Assembly (NCBI RefSeq): GCF_010093535.1
Contig: NW_022985164.1
Span: forward strand, 1,539,629-1,603,628
Reading direction: 5' to 3'
DNA from: Lindgomyces ingoldianus
Taxonomy: Eukaryota > Ascomycota > Dothideomycetes > Pleosporales > Lindgomycetaceae
Length of the DNA: 64,000 nt
Each line of letters begins with the position of its first letter. The first letter of the stretch is position 1. Below the pieces are notes generated by a model. The model was not told the origin of the DNA, did no database searches, and saw only the letters and a program-made list of their open reading frames with translations. The position numbers and the translations under genes were made by a program. Shown piece by piece: positions 11,388-22,941 of this stretch.

Positions 11388-12210
11388 CTACACCCTTCCT
11401 TCCCCTTCCCCCTCCAGCAAGATCTTCAACCCCCTCGCCTGCGCCTCAAACCCTTCTTGCAACCCCTTGCCATACAAATCCCTCACTGTACCCGCCACAG
11501 CCCCCGAAAACACCTCCCGGCTTTCATACAACACCACCCCGTCTCCAAGACCACTAATCGCTTGCCATCGTTCCGAGTCGAGCAACGTAGACGGGGAAAC
11601 GTACTTCCAGGCGAGACGACCTAAATTAGGTTGCATGTGTGTGATGTTTTCGAGGGCGAACTGGGCGTGGAGGGGGTTGGCGGGGGTGGAAGAGGTTACG
11701 GGGAGGGGGAGAGGGGGGGTTTGTACAGAGAAGAGAATGAGGTGGTTTTCGAGGGGTTGTTGGGCTGGGACGGTCAGGTTGTCGGGGGTGATTACGATCG
11801 CGGAGCTGAATGGGGTGAATGATCAAATAAGCGAATGATTGGGTGAGATTGGGTGAGATTGGGTGAGTGAGTGAGTGAGTGAATGGGTTAATAAATAAGT
11901 AAGCAAGTGAATGAATATGTAGGTTACGGGGTTTGGAGGTATGTAAGTGAGGGAGGGGGAGGAAAGAGAAAGGGGCGAATTACCGGACAAAGGGATTCCA
12001 ATCAGGGTAGGAGGGGAAGTTTGTGAGCGCTTGCCATGTTAAAGAGGTGGTGGTCTTGATTTCTATGCGAGTGCTGACGGTGAAGATGCCTGGAGGAACG
12101 GAGGGGAGATTTGAAGATTGGGAGGTAACAGGCGGTATTGCACATAGGAGAAGGGGAGCAAGAATAGGGAAGACGAAGGACTTCATAATGAGTGCGAGGA
12201 AGTGATTCAT
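11388..12210 (-). CDS. Secreted SRPBCC/polyketide-cyclase-like protein
   Basis: Predicted protein of 214 residues, or 206 if translation starts at the second ATG (12186). Exons are 12210-11984 and 11805-11388, separated by a 178-nt intron. The second ATG gives a clean signal peptide (MKSFVFPILAPLLLCAIPPV, then TSQ). The mature part reads like an SRPBCC fold: an opening STRIEIKTTTSLTWQALTNF and YPDWNPFVRS block, typical of the first strand and helices of START-like proteins. It ends with a long C-terminal helix (AVAGTVRDLYGKGLQEGFEA). The ligand is unknown. Secretion is unusual for this fold but recurs in fungal annotations. The family call rests on motif resemblance, so it is moderately certain. 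Confidence 0.75.
11839..11890. repeat. Tandem GGGTGAGATT decamers and GTGA tetramers
   Basis: About three copies of a 10-base GGGTGAGATT unit run into about five GTGA/GTGAG tetramers, then degenerate GAATG/AAGTAAG steps. The array lies inside the 178-nt intron of the SRPBCC-like gene. Confidence 0.85.
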
Positions 12211-14031
12211 ACCGATAAGCTTAATAATGGAGTAGTGAAGATGCTGAATATATATGCAATTCAAAAATCGACAAGCCAATGATCAGCGTCGGACATGGAC
12301 GTCCTCGGTTGGGTGCAAAGGTGCAACAATATGTTCGCTTCCAGTTCATCGGAATGAGCCCTGCCGGCCCATCAGTGGGAGAGCCGATCATGGGATAGTG
12401 TCCAGAGTGGTACCTAGTTCCAAGCCTCGAGATGTTTACCAAGTGAGCGATGTAATTCAGAGCGACTGAGGAAGAGTGATGGGTCTGCCTTGTGTGTGAT
12501 ATGGACAAGACTCAGGGCCTTCTAGGCACTCATGGATCACTCATTTCATCCCGTCTAAGTAGCCTTTGGATCAAGACTGAGGCTTCCACACAACAGTCCT
12601 TACCTACACGACAGCACATGCATGGATGACAAGGGAGCCTCTAGTTCTTGTCAGAATGCAGTATCGTTTTATGGTCGTACTTGATCCTCGCAACAAACTC
12701 CCAATGAGTGTTTTATAGCAGGCGTTAACACTCAAAAGATAATGCCAGGTTATGGAAAGGGCAGTGGAATGACAGGAGCAGGACGCTATCGAGGGAGGAG
12801 ATAAGAAACTCGGTAGAAACCATGTCGGGGGACTCAGACGTGAAGCTGGATGCAGGGTGATAAGTTATGGTGTGAGTAGAGACAGAGCACTGATAGGGTG
12901 AGTCAGGAGTGCCAGATGCGGAGAAACACGGCGGCGGAAAGCTGGAGGATGTCTGCTAGAGATAGCAACGGAGCACTGGAAGGAGCACGTTTTCAATCAG
13001 AACAGCGCCGTATCACGGACGGAGTCATCGAGAGGGCACTTCGTCGTGTATTGTGGAGATGTTGGGTCGTGTCAAGGGCTGAAGGCAGATTGCGCGAAGC
13101 CGCCCTTTGGTCCAGCCAGCTGTCTGCTGCTGCCGCACTGGGGGCTTGGCTGCAGGAGCTCTCGTCGTTCCTGCCCTCCAGCCTCCTGCCCCTCTCAACA
13201 GCGATAGAACCACGAACCCTGTCGCCCCGCGTCCAAAAGTCCCAACAGTTTTCCTCGTCTTCATATTTCATAGCGCCTGCGCTCTCTGTCCTCCAGGTCT
13301 CGCGCTCCGTCCTCTGCATTGATTGCGAGGAGCACGATAGCCGCCCTCGCGACTGGCAGAGCTCCCCGCGCTGCCCCGCAACTCCGCTCCGCTCTCCGTG
13401 GTTCACGACTGGTACACAGGAGGGCAAAAGGCCAGATCGATACAAGGCCAGGCACCGATATTCGAGTCACGACGTTGTGTTCACTCCCTCTTGCACGAGC
13501 CACAAGGTTTGGCACACGGGGCGTGGTCACGGCTCATGACGCAGCCCGCTTTGTCTGAGAGCCCTCATACATCTACTTAGACGGCGCCTTCCCCTCCGGC
13601 CCTCCACCCCTTCCGTATTGTACCTCCGTACCCCACATAGACTCCCGGTAGCACACTGAAGAGAGCCACTCACCGCGCACTCTCCCACTAGCAGTCAAGT
13701 CCATTTGAATGAGCCCATCGCCCGATCCCGCAGCCGAGCCTACGAACCCGCCCTCCCATCTCACGTACCTCTACCAGCACCACCGCAGTCGCACCAAGGG
13801 ACTGGACAATCTGCAGGCCCGCGGTCGCAACATCTCGAGATATGAGCTGGGAAGAAGAGATAGGTATGGAGAGCGGGTCACGCGGATCTATCCCCGAGAG
13901 ATGTGAGTGATATACTTGCGGCGCGCTTAGAGCTTCCAAAACCTGCAATCACGCTCGCTGTGACTTAGCATGGCAGCCGCGCGTTTGAGCCATTTCAATG
14001 CCCCCGTTTGCACTGGACGTCACTGACTCCC
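12211..14031. other. Divergent intergenic region, GC-rich
   Basis: The stretch lies between the SRPBCC-like gene and the BCAS3-like gene. At 12.9-13.6 kb it is GC-rich, so long frames stay open on both strands with arbitrary composition and no domain; I do not call them genes. The part at 13709-13902 could be an extra 5' exon of the BCAS3-like gene (see that entry). Confidence 0.5.
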
Positions 14032-17000
14032 ATGCGCAGAACAAAGTCCCCACCCACAGTCAAGCGGTATTCCTCAGCGTTGTCCACCGGACAGCCTACG
14101 TATAATGCAACGTCCACCCCTTTGATGTCGGCTCTCGGCGCGACAAAGTCAACCGCAGCACACTACACAAATGAGTGGACCAAGTCTCTGCCTTTCTTCG
14201 CAAACCCGTCATCACCGAACAACGCCATCAGCATAAACGGGTCACCTCCCAACTTCCACAATTCTCCGGGAGGTCGTGACGGGGTATATGGTCCGCACGG
14301 CATGTCAAACTCGCCTCCTGCACCTGGAATGCGTCCCCTGAGCCACCCCAATCACTACACGACCTTCGGTGGGAGACTCCAAGCCTCGCCTCATGAGTCT
14401 TCAGGAAGAGATCGAAGAGCTTCCATGTACTCAAATTACGGAGCACGACCGCCTTTTGCAACCAACCCCCCTCTGCCGCACCAGCCGCAAGCCCACTTTT
14501 ATAACTTGCCCGATTTCGATCTGGGCCTGAACAATCCATCTGGCGAAGGCACCCTTCCCGGAGAAGGTGGCTATTATTGTGGGTTTGACACACTCAGCAT
14601 GGCGGGAGATGAGGCATCTAAGCCAGCCGAGAATGCTTTGCTTGTTGGATATGAAGGTGGTATCGATGTTTTCCGAGTCGAGAGAGGGAGAATGGATATC
14701 GTTGGGCGTCTAGAGGGTCTCAGGGGCAGCACTCTGTGTGCCAAAATCCTTCCATGGACCTCTAGGAGAGACCCGCTCTCATCTTCCCGGCCCCTGATTG
14801 CCCTTGTAATTCATGGACCAATTGTAAACGAAGGCAGAGGCGGCAGCGGGTCTTCGTCCGTTATCGATGATTCCGCTTCCGAAACTCCAAGCCGCCCCAC
14901 GTCAAGCAGAGGAAATGAATCTACGGGTAGAGTGACGAACTATCAAACGACTGTCGAGATCTACTCGCTGAAGGAGAAGCGAAGAATCGCCGTCCTGTAT
15001 AAGAGTCCGCTGATCCCGGTCACAAGCCCCATCGATAGCCCAATGTTTGAACCGCCCCAACCAGCCTGCGAATTTGTGCTCGACGCCAAAGGCAAGTACG
15101 TTGTGGTTGCATCTGGTGCAAGTGGGGAGATCTTCATCTTTGCTCCCTACCTCAGAGGCCACGAAGAGTATCATGAACGATTTCGATGCATTGGCAAAGT
15201 CTGGACCTCGGTGCAGCTTCGAGATCGTGGAGCACATTCAAGTGCATCGAGTGCTGCTGACGGCGCCAGCCATGAGGAGACGGCGCCTGAACAGTATGGC
15301 GTTCCAGTCTTCTCTTTGTCTGACCGCTGGCTTGCTGTTACCCCTCCGGCTTCAACCACTCTGTTCCCCATTAATGGTGTAGCTTTAACATCGCCTCACA
15401 ATGAGAAACCACCTGGTCTAGCACATCATACTGTGCCCCCTCAGCCCTCGCCGAATTGCGGCGTTGATGCACCTGAGGCAGCAAGTCTGATCAACCGACT
15501 TACTAGGGAGGGTACTCAGGTCGCTATCAAGGGTGCGCGCTGGGCTACTGAGAAAGGTATCCAAGCCTTCAAGAACTACATGAACAAAGGTTCCCAGGTG
15601 AATGGCAACGTGAACGGAGTACCGTATGGCGCAGACCCTATGCCACAGCAGTACTTTCCGCCAACTCATGGCCACAACCAGGCTCAGCCTCGGCAAGAAG
15701 CGACTGTGATTTCAATCTACGACCTGCAAAAGCTTCTAGACACTGAAGAGGCAAAGAACAAGAACGCTCTTCACGCAATCGTTACCATTCCTGCTACTCT
15801 GGGATGTAGCTTCTTGTCGTTGTCCCCGAGCGGCTTAATGCTCATGACTGTGAGCAAAAAGGGAGACTTTCAAGATGTTTGGGACCTCAAGCGTATCAAC
15901 TTCCGCAGGACCCGTAAGACGACGAGGGAACAAGCTACTGGCCCGTACGTTCGCCAGGTCGCTCGATTTGCTCGCATGACTGTTACGAGTGTTGTTGATG
16001 TGGTTTGGTCGGCTCCAAGGATTGACAAGCTAGCAGTTATCACCGACAAAGGCACTGTACATATGTTCTTGATGCCCACATCCGCCTTCCAATGGCCACC
16101 TCCTCGGCGGCTTCGTAAATCCAACCAACCCGCAAAACTCAAGGAGGAAAACATTCCCCATGGTGGACGTGGCGGTGCAGTTGGTTCTGCTATGCAAGCC
16201 ATCAACGGCGCCTCAAAGCCCTTCCTCAATGCTGTCCGCGCTCGCAACAGCAACAGCAACATGGGCCGCTTCCCATCCCTTAGCAGCCTTGGAATGACGC
16301 CTGCTGCTGGGGCTAAGTCTGGCAAAGCCGTTGCCGCTGGTGTTGGCAAGTCAATTAGCAGCATCCGCCACGCAGGCGACAACAAGCTCACGCTCCCCCC
16401 GTCTCCAAGCGGTGTCAAATGCCACAGTGTACGATGGCTAACTGGTAAGGGTCGAGGATCTATCGCCTTGGTGTCCGGGGGCGTTTTGCAAATTTACAGG
16501 GTCCAAATGCGTCCTGCGACTGGCAAAGGCAAATCTGCAAACGCCACATCGATCTCTAAGAAGAAAATTGTTGAGTTTGGTCTCACACCTGTTCGTAACA
16601 CCCTTTTCCCGCCTGCTGTTGCTGCGCAGTTGTTTCCTACTCCTGGAGAGCCCGAAAACAATCACGATTTCCACGGGGAATGGCTACCACGCTCCCTCCC
16701 TCCTCGCCGAGGAAGGATTGGGCCAGGTGGAAAGAAGCAAGCTATGCTTGCCCTCGCTCCCCTGAGCTTCTCAGAGATCGAGACGAATCCGCCTTACCAG
16801 CCTTTCTATACTGATCGTAGAGTAACACGGTTCGTGTTTTCAAGACACACCACGGATGTTCATGGCGGCAATAGCGAATGGCAACCTCCAACTCCCGAGC
16901 TCATCTCCAACCTTCGCCACCAGAACGACGACTCACCATGGCTCTTTGGCCAGGATGTCGAAGCTACCCGTATCTCTCCTCCAGCAAACCAATCCTACGA

Positions 17001-17202
17001 CTCTGGAGACGATGACACGATGGCTGGCGTTGCGGCGAGAGTGGAAAACAAACTCGTTCTGAGAGATGGAGAAGAGGAGGTTGAGCAAGTCGTTGTAACA
17101 ACGAGACGGAGACGTGTGCGACGAGAAGGTGTTGAGGAAGACGAAGAAGGCTTCTTCGAAGATGACTGTGAGGTCCTCGATTTTGCCGAGGATAGAGTGT
17201 GA
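14032..17202 (+). CDS. BCAS3/WD40 domain protein
   Basis: Large soluble protein of 1056 residues from one uninterrupted exon. Residues 1-200 are Ser/Pro/Asn-rich and probably disordered. A beta-propeller of the Atg18/BCAS3 type follows, with blades around ENALLVGYEGGIDVFRVERG, CEFVLDAKGKYVVVASGASG and LGCSFLSLSPSGLMLMTVSK. The later part contains the BCAS3-domain-like block LSFSEIETNPPYQPFYTDRR. The C-terminus is acidic. Human BCAS3 acts with PHAF1 at autophagosome formation sites; a related role here is inference. The start is the first ATG in frame. An alternative upstream exon (ATG 13709, donor GTGAGT at 13903, acceptor CAG ending 14039) is phase-compatible and would add 64 residues while dropping the first few of this model. 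Confidence 0.85.
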   Translation: MRRTKSPPTVKRYSSALSTGQPTYNATSTPLMSALGATKSTAAHYTNEWTKSLPFFANPSSPNNAISINGSPPNFHNSPGGRDGVYGPHGMSNSPPAPGMRPLSHPNHYTTFGGRLQASPHESSGRDRRASMYSNYGARPPFATNPPLPHQPQAHFYNLPDFDLGLNNPSGEGTLPGEGGYYCGFDTLSMAGDEASKPAENALLVGYEGGIDVFRVERGRMDIVGRLEGLRGSTLCAKILPWTSRRDPLSSSRPLIALVIHGPIVNEGRGGSGSSSVIDDSASETPSRPTSSRGNESTGRVTNYQTTVEIYSLKEKRRIAVLYKSPLIPVTSPIDSPMFEPPQPACEFVLDAKGKYVVVASGASGEIFIFAPYLRGHEEYHERFRCIGKVWTSVQLRDRGAHSSASSAADGASHEETAPEQYGVPVFSLSDRWLAVTPPASTTLFPINGVALTSPHNEKPPGLAHHTVPPQPSPNCGVDAPEAASLINRLTREGTQVAIKGARWATEKGIQAFKNYMNKGSQVNGNVNGVPYGADPMPQQYFPPTHGHNQAQPRQEATVISIYDLQKLLDTEEAKNKNALHAIVTIPATLGCSFLSLSPSGLMLMTVSKKGDFQDVWDLKRINFRRTRKTTREQATGPYVRQVARFARMTVTSVVDVVWSAPRIDKLAVITDKGTVHMFLMPTSAFQWPPPRRLRKSNQPAKLKEENIPHGGRGGAVGSAMQAINGASKPFLNAVRARNSNSNMGRFPSLSSLGMTPAAGAKSGKAVAAGVGKSISSIRHAGDNKLTLPPSPSGVKCHSVRWLTGKGRGSIALVSGGVLQIYRVQMRPATGKGKSANATSISKKKIVEFGLTPVRNTLFPPAVAAQLFPTPGEPENNHDFHGEWLPRSLPPRRGRIGPGGKKQAMLALAPLSFSEIETNPPYQPFYTDRRVTRFVFSRHTTDVHGGNSEWQPPTPELISNLRHQNDDSPWLFGQDVEATRISPPANQSYDSGDDDTMAGVAARVENKLVLRDGEEEVEQVVVTTRRRRVRREGVEEDEEGFFEDDCEVLDFAEDRV

Positions 17203-17766
17203 GCAGCATCTGTGATCCACTCTATCTTCTTGAATGTCCCCATCATTCCTTCTTTGTCACGGATGATGCTATATCAGATACCATCTTTTTTCAATTCCAG
17301 GGCGCGGTACAAGACTAAGTGGCTTGGGTCGAATCTGCTGGTCCGTCTGTGGTTCTTTCGCGGGTGCATGGAGGCGTCCTGAAGTCTACACTTCTTTGCT
17401 TTACGTTGCGTGCTTTTTGCATCGAAAGTGCGGATGGATGAGTGCTTTGTTAGACCGGATGGATATGGATATGAACCCGGTAAATAGATGTCTTCGGACT
17501 TTTGAATAAGAACGTAGTTACAATGTCGTTTATTGCGATTGATGATGGGGTTGTGATTCTCATGGTACGGCCCTGGTAAGGTGTTGTAGTCTCACGTCGG
17601 TGATTTTGTTATGTTCGACGTCACAACAGCGGTGATGAATTCCACCATCATCACCATCAAAACAGGCTGAGGATCACAAGCAGCACTAGAAGCCAAGGAT
17701 GTATTACCATTACCTTAAGCAAACTACAATCTAGGATAAAAATCCCCGAAACAGCATATCAGGCCC
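17203..17766. other. Convergent 3' intergenic region
   Basis: The 3' flanks of the BCAS3-like and MPDU1-like genes meet here. I see a short CATCAT run near 17640 but no gene. Confidence 0.5.
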
Positions 17767-18747
17767 TCATCCCCTCCGCCTAGTGCTCGGGCTCTTAGCC
17801 TTCTTAGCAAAGCCCGTGCTATTCACCGAACTGCTCTTCTCTCCGGCGGCAATCGACTTGTTGGGTTTCTTCGATACTGTCTTCTTACTCGACGGGCTGT
17901 TCCAGTACCATATCATTTGGAGCGCGAGGATAGCATTGAGGGCAAACCCCGCAATGAAACCGTAAAGGATGAGTGGGTCGGGGACTTCTTGGAGGGTGGT
18001 GAAGATGCGGGAGAGGGAGCCGAGGAGGTAGTTGAAGACCTATGAAATAGGAAACCGTTAGCATTGGGTCCAACGCTGGGAGAAATTTTTGACAAGTTTA
18101 GGAGACAACTGCTGGAAGGGGAAAAAACATAAGAGGAGGAAGCGTACCGCAAAAGCACTCAACTGCCCTGTCCCACCCTCCATCCAAATCGTCAAAATCT
18201 GCGGCGCTTTGCTCGCGACGCCCAGCACACCCGCAAACGCCTGCAACCAAGCCAAAGCCTTCACATCCACAACGTCCTCCCGAAACAATGCCGTCCCGGC
18301 CGCAGCCAAGCCAACGACCCACGCTGCAACGCCAGCCGTCTTCCCGCTGTAATTCAACACTAGACTCGCAATCACGATGTTCTGCGCAAGGATCAGCGCC
18401 GTCTCGCCATATGTGCTGAACGGGAATCCATGGCGGATGTTGTAGGAGAGTGAGATGAGGTAGCTGCTGCTTTCAAGCAAGTACGAGAGGAAGGAAACCC
18501 CCTCTGAGGACTGCGAGTTCAGGAGTTTGAGGAGTTGTGGGATTTTGACAATCGAGGAGGCCCCGATTATGCCGATGCCGAGGGCTTTAGAGATGGCAAG
18601 TTTGAGGCAGTCTGGGGAGGCGAAGGGGTCGATGTCTAGGATGAGGGTTTTGTAGCAGAAGGGGCCGAGGAGCGTGCGGCCGGTGTCGACGATAGGGGTA
18701 GGCAAATTGTGGGTTATGGGTTGGAGGGCTGAACGGAGGGCCTCCAT
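17767..18747 (-). CDS. MPDU1-like PQ-loop membrane protein
   Basis: Endomembrane protein of 290 residues in the PQ-loop family, closest to mannose-P-dolichol utilization defect 1 (MPDU1), which is needed for use of dolichol-linked mannose and glucose in ER glycosylation. Exons are 18747-18148 and 18039-17767, with a 108-nt intron. PQ dipeptides lie at about residues 70-71 (KIPQLLKLLNSQSSEGVS) and 182-183 (SKAPQILTIWMEGGTGQLSA), each at the end of a three-helix bundle. The C-terminus is Lys/Ser-rich. Length matches the family. The frame extends upstream to another ATG at 18855, but that would add a non-conserved Ser/His leader, so I start at 18747. Confidence 0.9.
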
Positions 18748-19405
18748 TGTGACGGGTTCGTGAGACCTGCAGAAAAGAGGTGGCAAGCTAGTGTGAGGAT
18801 GCGATGCTCGGTGCTGCTGGAGGGAGCTGCGCGTGTCTGACGCAAGGCTTCGCATGAGAAGGCAACAGCCGGAGATGTTCCGAGCACGCGGCGGAATATT
18901 TACGCTTCGGCGTTCTCGTTCTCTTCACTCCCGAGGTCTGAGCACTATCAAGTTCATGGTTCAAATCAAGTCGCCGCAGTAGGCATAAATATTTCTCAAA
19001 TTTACTTTCCTATTCCTTGCCAATACCACATCTTCCCACTGAACAAGGGTATCAACCATCCAGCCACCTCTTACCGGAGGAGCCCTCCAAACTTTCGAAA
19101 CGCGAACTCCTCTCCTCGCCTGCCAGTTGCTTTATTCGTCCTTCAGCTACAAGCGCAAGCGTGGTCCTATAGAATAGTTATTAGATCCAACGTCAGCCCG
19201 CATGGGAAGAACAATTCCGAAGACCTGATCCAGGGTCAGAGCTATGTTGTACCGCATTCATTCTCGAATATCCGCGGCGGTTGCATTTCTCAATCCTCTC
19301 GAGCAGAATTGTATGTCTGCAGTTTGAATGGTGCGCGATATCATTGATGGAGTCTCGAGTTTGAGTCCATTGGAAAAGCGTGCATTGCGACCGGCAGATT
19401 GAAAT
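18748..19405. other. Intergenic region
   Basis: Promoter of the MPDU1-like gene and 3' flank of the MFS antiporter gene. No gene or repeat is visible. Confidence 0.5.
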
Positions 19406-21345
19406 TCATTCATGAGCCTGTGCACTCGCAAACTTTGACCTCGCTCGGATCTTTGGCCCGTAGAACACTAGGATCCATGGCACCAGTGTAAGGAGCGTTC
19501 CTATGCCGCCGAGGAGACTACTTGCACCACCGTATGTCAAGCGATTGTACATTTGGGTTGTGATCAGCGGGAACACGCCACCTAACACGGTGTCAGTGAT
19601 TGCTAAAGTCCAGTTGTCAGTACGAATCTTACCTAGCATGTTCCTGCAGAACGACTGCGCGGCTAAAGCTGAGCTAGCATACCGATGATAGGTATCAGCC
19701 AAGTAGTTGAAGACTGACAAATAAATCGCAAAGATTCCAACCGTGGCAATTGATACAGCGATGGTAGGCACAATCCATGGGATATCCGGAAACGACGTCC
19801 ATCCAAACATAAATAAACCAATTGGCATGCATGCGCTCTCGATGCAAGCGAAGTACAAGCGGCCCTCTGGTGTGCTAGCAAGTTTTCCATGTGCCTTTGC
19901 AATCTTCTCCTGGTATATAGAAATGATTGTTGCGAATATCGAGCCCACACACATGGCAGCGAAAACTGCGTTGGCTTGCTGCAGACTGAAGCCATGGTTG
20001 TGTTGGAACACAAGGGGAATGGCGGCAAGAGTGAGGTAGAGAACCGCCCAGCTGAAGGACACCCAGAGCGAAAACCAGAATACAACCGGTTCGGTTAATA
20101 AGAGATGGAATGGCCGATATAAAGAGATTCCAATCATCTTGGCCAAGCTACTCCGCTCCTCGTCGGCCTTCACTTTCCAACGGATCCGTTGAGAAACCTT
20201 GGAACCGGGACAATTTGGATCCGGCATTTCGAAGCCGTAGTAGCCGGCCTCTTCTCGCGTCTCGTACCATTTGTTCAAAGCTTTTGCTTTCCGGCTGAGG
20301 AGTACACTGCCCCTGGTTTCCTTGAATATGACGGTAATCAACGCGACCATCACCCCACATGTTATCGTTTGCATGTAGAAGATCCAGCGCCATGTTATAT
20401 TTTGCGCAATGAAGCCGCAAACAAGTGGACCCCAGCCGGTGCCGAAGAGGGCAGCGCCTGAAAAAAGAGCCATTGGGGTATTACGGTCTTCTGTATGGTA
20501 GATATCGCTGACCACGCCCCCAACTCCGCTTTGTTAGTCCAATGCGGACGATAGAAGCTGGAGACATACCCATGGTGGAGAATGTTGAGCCACCTACTCC
20601 TACAAAGAAGCGTACGACAAGCATGCCCGCGTATGAGCGAGTCAATCCGGTGCAGAGTTGGCAGATGACGAAGAGGATCCCAGAAACAATGAAAACAGGC
20701 CTTCTACCTTGGATTTCTGAGAACGGGGCAAGGACCATCGGGGCTACTGCAAATCCTAGTGGATGGTCAACAGCGGTCGATGAGCAAATGAAAGTAATTT
20801 AGGGTCATCATGTTGTACACCCTCAATCTCAGAGAGAAAAGCGAACTGGGGGAATACGTACCACTAGTGAAAGTTGTAATTCCTACCAACGCCGCCACAT
20901 TACTCACATGCCATTCCTCCGTCATCTGGCCGACGCCTGGGCCGTACGCGCCCGCAGTAAAAGCTGTAAGTGCGGTGATAATACATGAGACCCAGATGAT
21001 AACGTTCTTCCTGGTATTCGACCATTCGAATGGCGAAGTATACTTGACCAAATTCGGCGGTGGTGGAGCTTCTCCCTGTCCTTCTGATAAGGGATAGATT
21101 GTTGTAGGGCTTGGGAGCTCTGTCTGGAATTCCAAATAGTGATAAATAAATTCTCCCAGCTCTGGTTCTTCCTGATCCTCCTCCTTCTCACCTTTTTCTG
21201 GATACTTTTCAAAGTCTGCGATGTTGTCGGATGTGGGGCACTCAGGGTCCTGGCACGCCGGGTTTACCGTGCTTATTCCCGCAATGCTTGCATTGAACCC
21301 GAGTTGGGAGGAGGTCATTGGGAGCTCGAGTTCTGGGTCTGCCAT
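19406..21345 (-). CDS. MFS transporter, DHA1 drug/polyamine antiporter type
   Basis: Plasma-membrane proton antiporter of 578 residues with about 12 transmembrane helices. Exons are 21345-20862, 20755-20570, 20523-19633 and 19581-19406, with introns of 106, 46 and 51 nt. The last intron is a multiple of three and lacks a stop codon, so it could be mistaken for coding sequence; removing it gives NMLGGVFPLI, the conserved family string. An N-terminal acidic cytoplasmic tail of about 115 residues precedes helix 1. The motif after helix 2 is APFSEIQGRRPVF, and helix 4 has GSTFSTMVGGVVSDIYH. The long central loop after helix 6 (KALNKWYETREEAGYYGFEM) is typical of the fungal polyamine/multidrug branch. 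The substrate is not predictable. Confidence 0.92.
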
Positions 21346-22941
21346 GGTGCGGAATTGGCATGAGGAGGTATGAAACTTAGATATGAAAGACCTTAAACGT
21401 AGAAAAAGGCTCGAGGCTGTGTGAGGGGAAGCTCTGGAATTGGCGATGATATAAGGTCTGCTTTTGTGTTGAACTACTGACCCACAAGCGCTATCTTAGG
21501 GCCCCATTGGCACCGAAAAGCTGCACGATTAAGCAGCCGCACGCTTGTTAGTTGCAGAAATCGGGGACATGGTTGGTAGGTCCCCGACTTATTCACGGGA
21601 ATACCTGCCAGGAGACATTCGCGTGTCGGGAATTGTGAGCTGGAGCTGTGATTTCGAAGGATTCAGGCGTTACTAATGACCGCCAGTTCGATGGGCTAGG
21701 TTTGAGGGAGATCCCCAGGGCGATCCACTCAGAGATCGTTCGGAGAACAATGCACAGGTTGATACTTCGTGAGGAAGGGTTTCGCTCTAAGGTAGTTTAT
21801 ATAGGCCGTATAAAATCAGTCCTCCGCCATATCAATGAGGTACGACTGTGCCGCATTGTTGTTGCAAAGTGGACGTTTCTTGGGGCTATCAGTTTCACCA
21901 TACTTTGAAGGCTGGTGGCGCGTGAAGGCGGGTGCGGTTGGGACAATAGTGGCTGCACTTGGCTTCCGTTAAATGCGACGCTTAACCTTGCGCCAGGTTT
22001 CCATATGCCGTAACCACGGCACATTAGCAGAAGGAAGGAATCTTACTCCCTATCTCATGTGCCATCACATGAACCGGCATGAATACGGATGGACACGTGC
22101 TATGCATCGCAACATCGAACGTCCACAAATACGCCCAACCGACATCGAAGGCCAAAAGGGTAGGAGATACGCCGGGAGCGATGAATATTGGCGAGAGCTG
22201 GCGGCTCCACTCCCGTGGGTGTAGCTGGAAGAAATATGTTTTGTAGCCGGTGATGCCATCATAATGGTGGTAGACCGAGGCCAAGACGACTTCTGCGCTT
22301 ATTGCAGCAAAAGTAATCATTCAATTCTCTAGGTAGAATGATTTCATAGAAGAAACGTCGATGAGTAAAATACGTGAGGTGAGTAACTTACTGGGCCCGT
22401 CTGTTGTCGGCAATGTTTTCTACACTTAGTTATCCTCGCTTTGATGATGAATCAATTTCTCTCTGTTGCTGAGGCCATCTCTTCCGAGAGAGGACGGCAG
22501 CTTATCCGCCCTCGGAACGGCAAACATTGGCACTGGTCCTCCGCACTGACCTTCATTATGGTACGATAATTGGCTTCAGAGAGGGCTCGGCGAACAATTC
22601 AGGCAGGATCTCGCTCATGGACTCACCTGGGGAGGAGGGTATTGCAAACGCAAAAGTCACGTGCACGCACGCAATTTCTCGCCATTCCCAAAGCAGCCCA
22701 TTACTGTCCCCATCTTTAGTGATACAAAAGGCAGACGCAACCGCTCTCGATCTCCCTGAGTTCTCTTGTCCACTTCAATTCCTTGCTACATCCAAACCCT
22801 CTACTTCAACGGTTGTATTTCTCACCTCAGTTTTCCTTGCCTTCAAGTGCCCACGTCGAGAATTTATTTCAAGGTGAGATGCGATGCCCCTCCTGTTTGC
22901 ATTGTTTGCACCCCTGCTGACTTACGAGAAAAAGCAAAACC
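21346..22941. other. Divergent intergenic region
   Basis: 1.6 kb between the MFS antiporter and the peroxiredoxin gene. Open frames at 21648-21908 (+) and 22024-22320 (-) have no recognisable domain and no clear splice continuation. The last 250 bases before the peroxiredoxin ATG are pyrimidine-rich, as in many fungal core promoters. Confidence 0.5.

Noticed and set aside
12898..13539. 213-codon open frame on the plus strand, overlapping 150-codon frame on the minus strand
   Set aside because: The region is GC-rich, so stops are rare on both strands. The frame begins with GTG, the composition is arbitrary and no domain or splice continuation is seen.
22024..22320. 98-codon minus-strand frame with a hydrophobic start
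   Set aside because: No known family, no splice continuation and no conserved motif; composition does not stand out from neighbouring non-coding frames.
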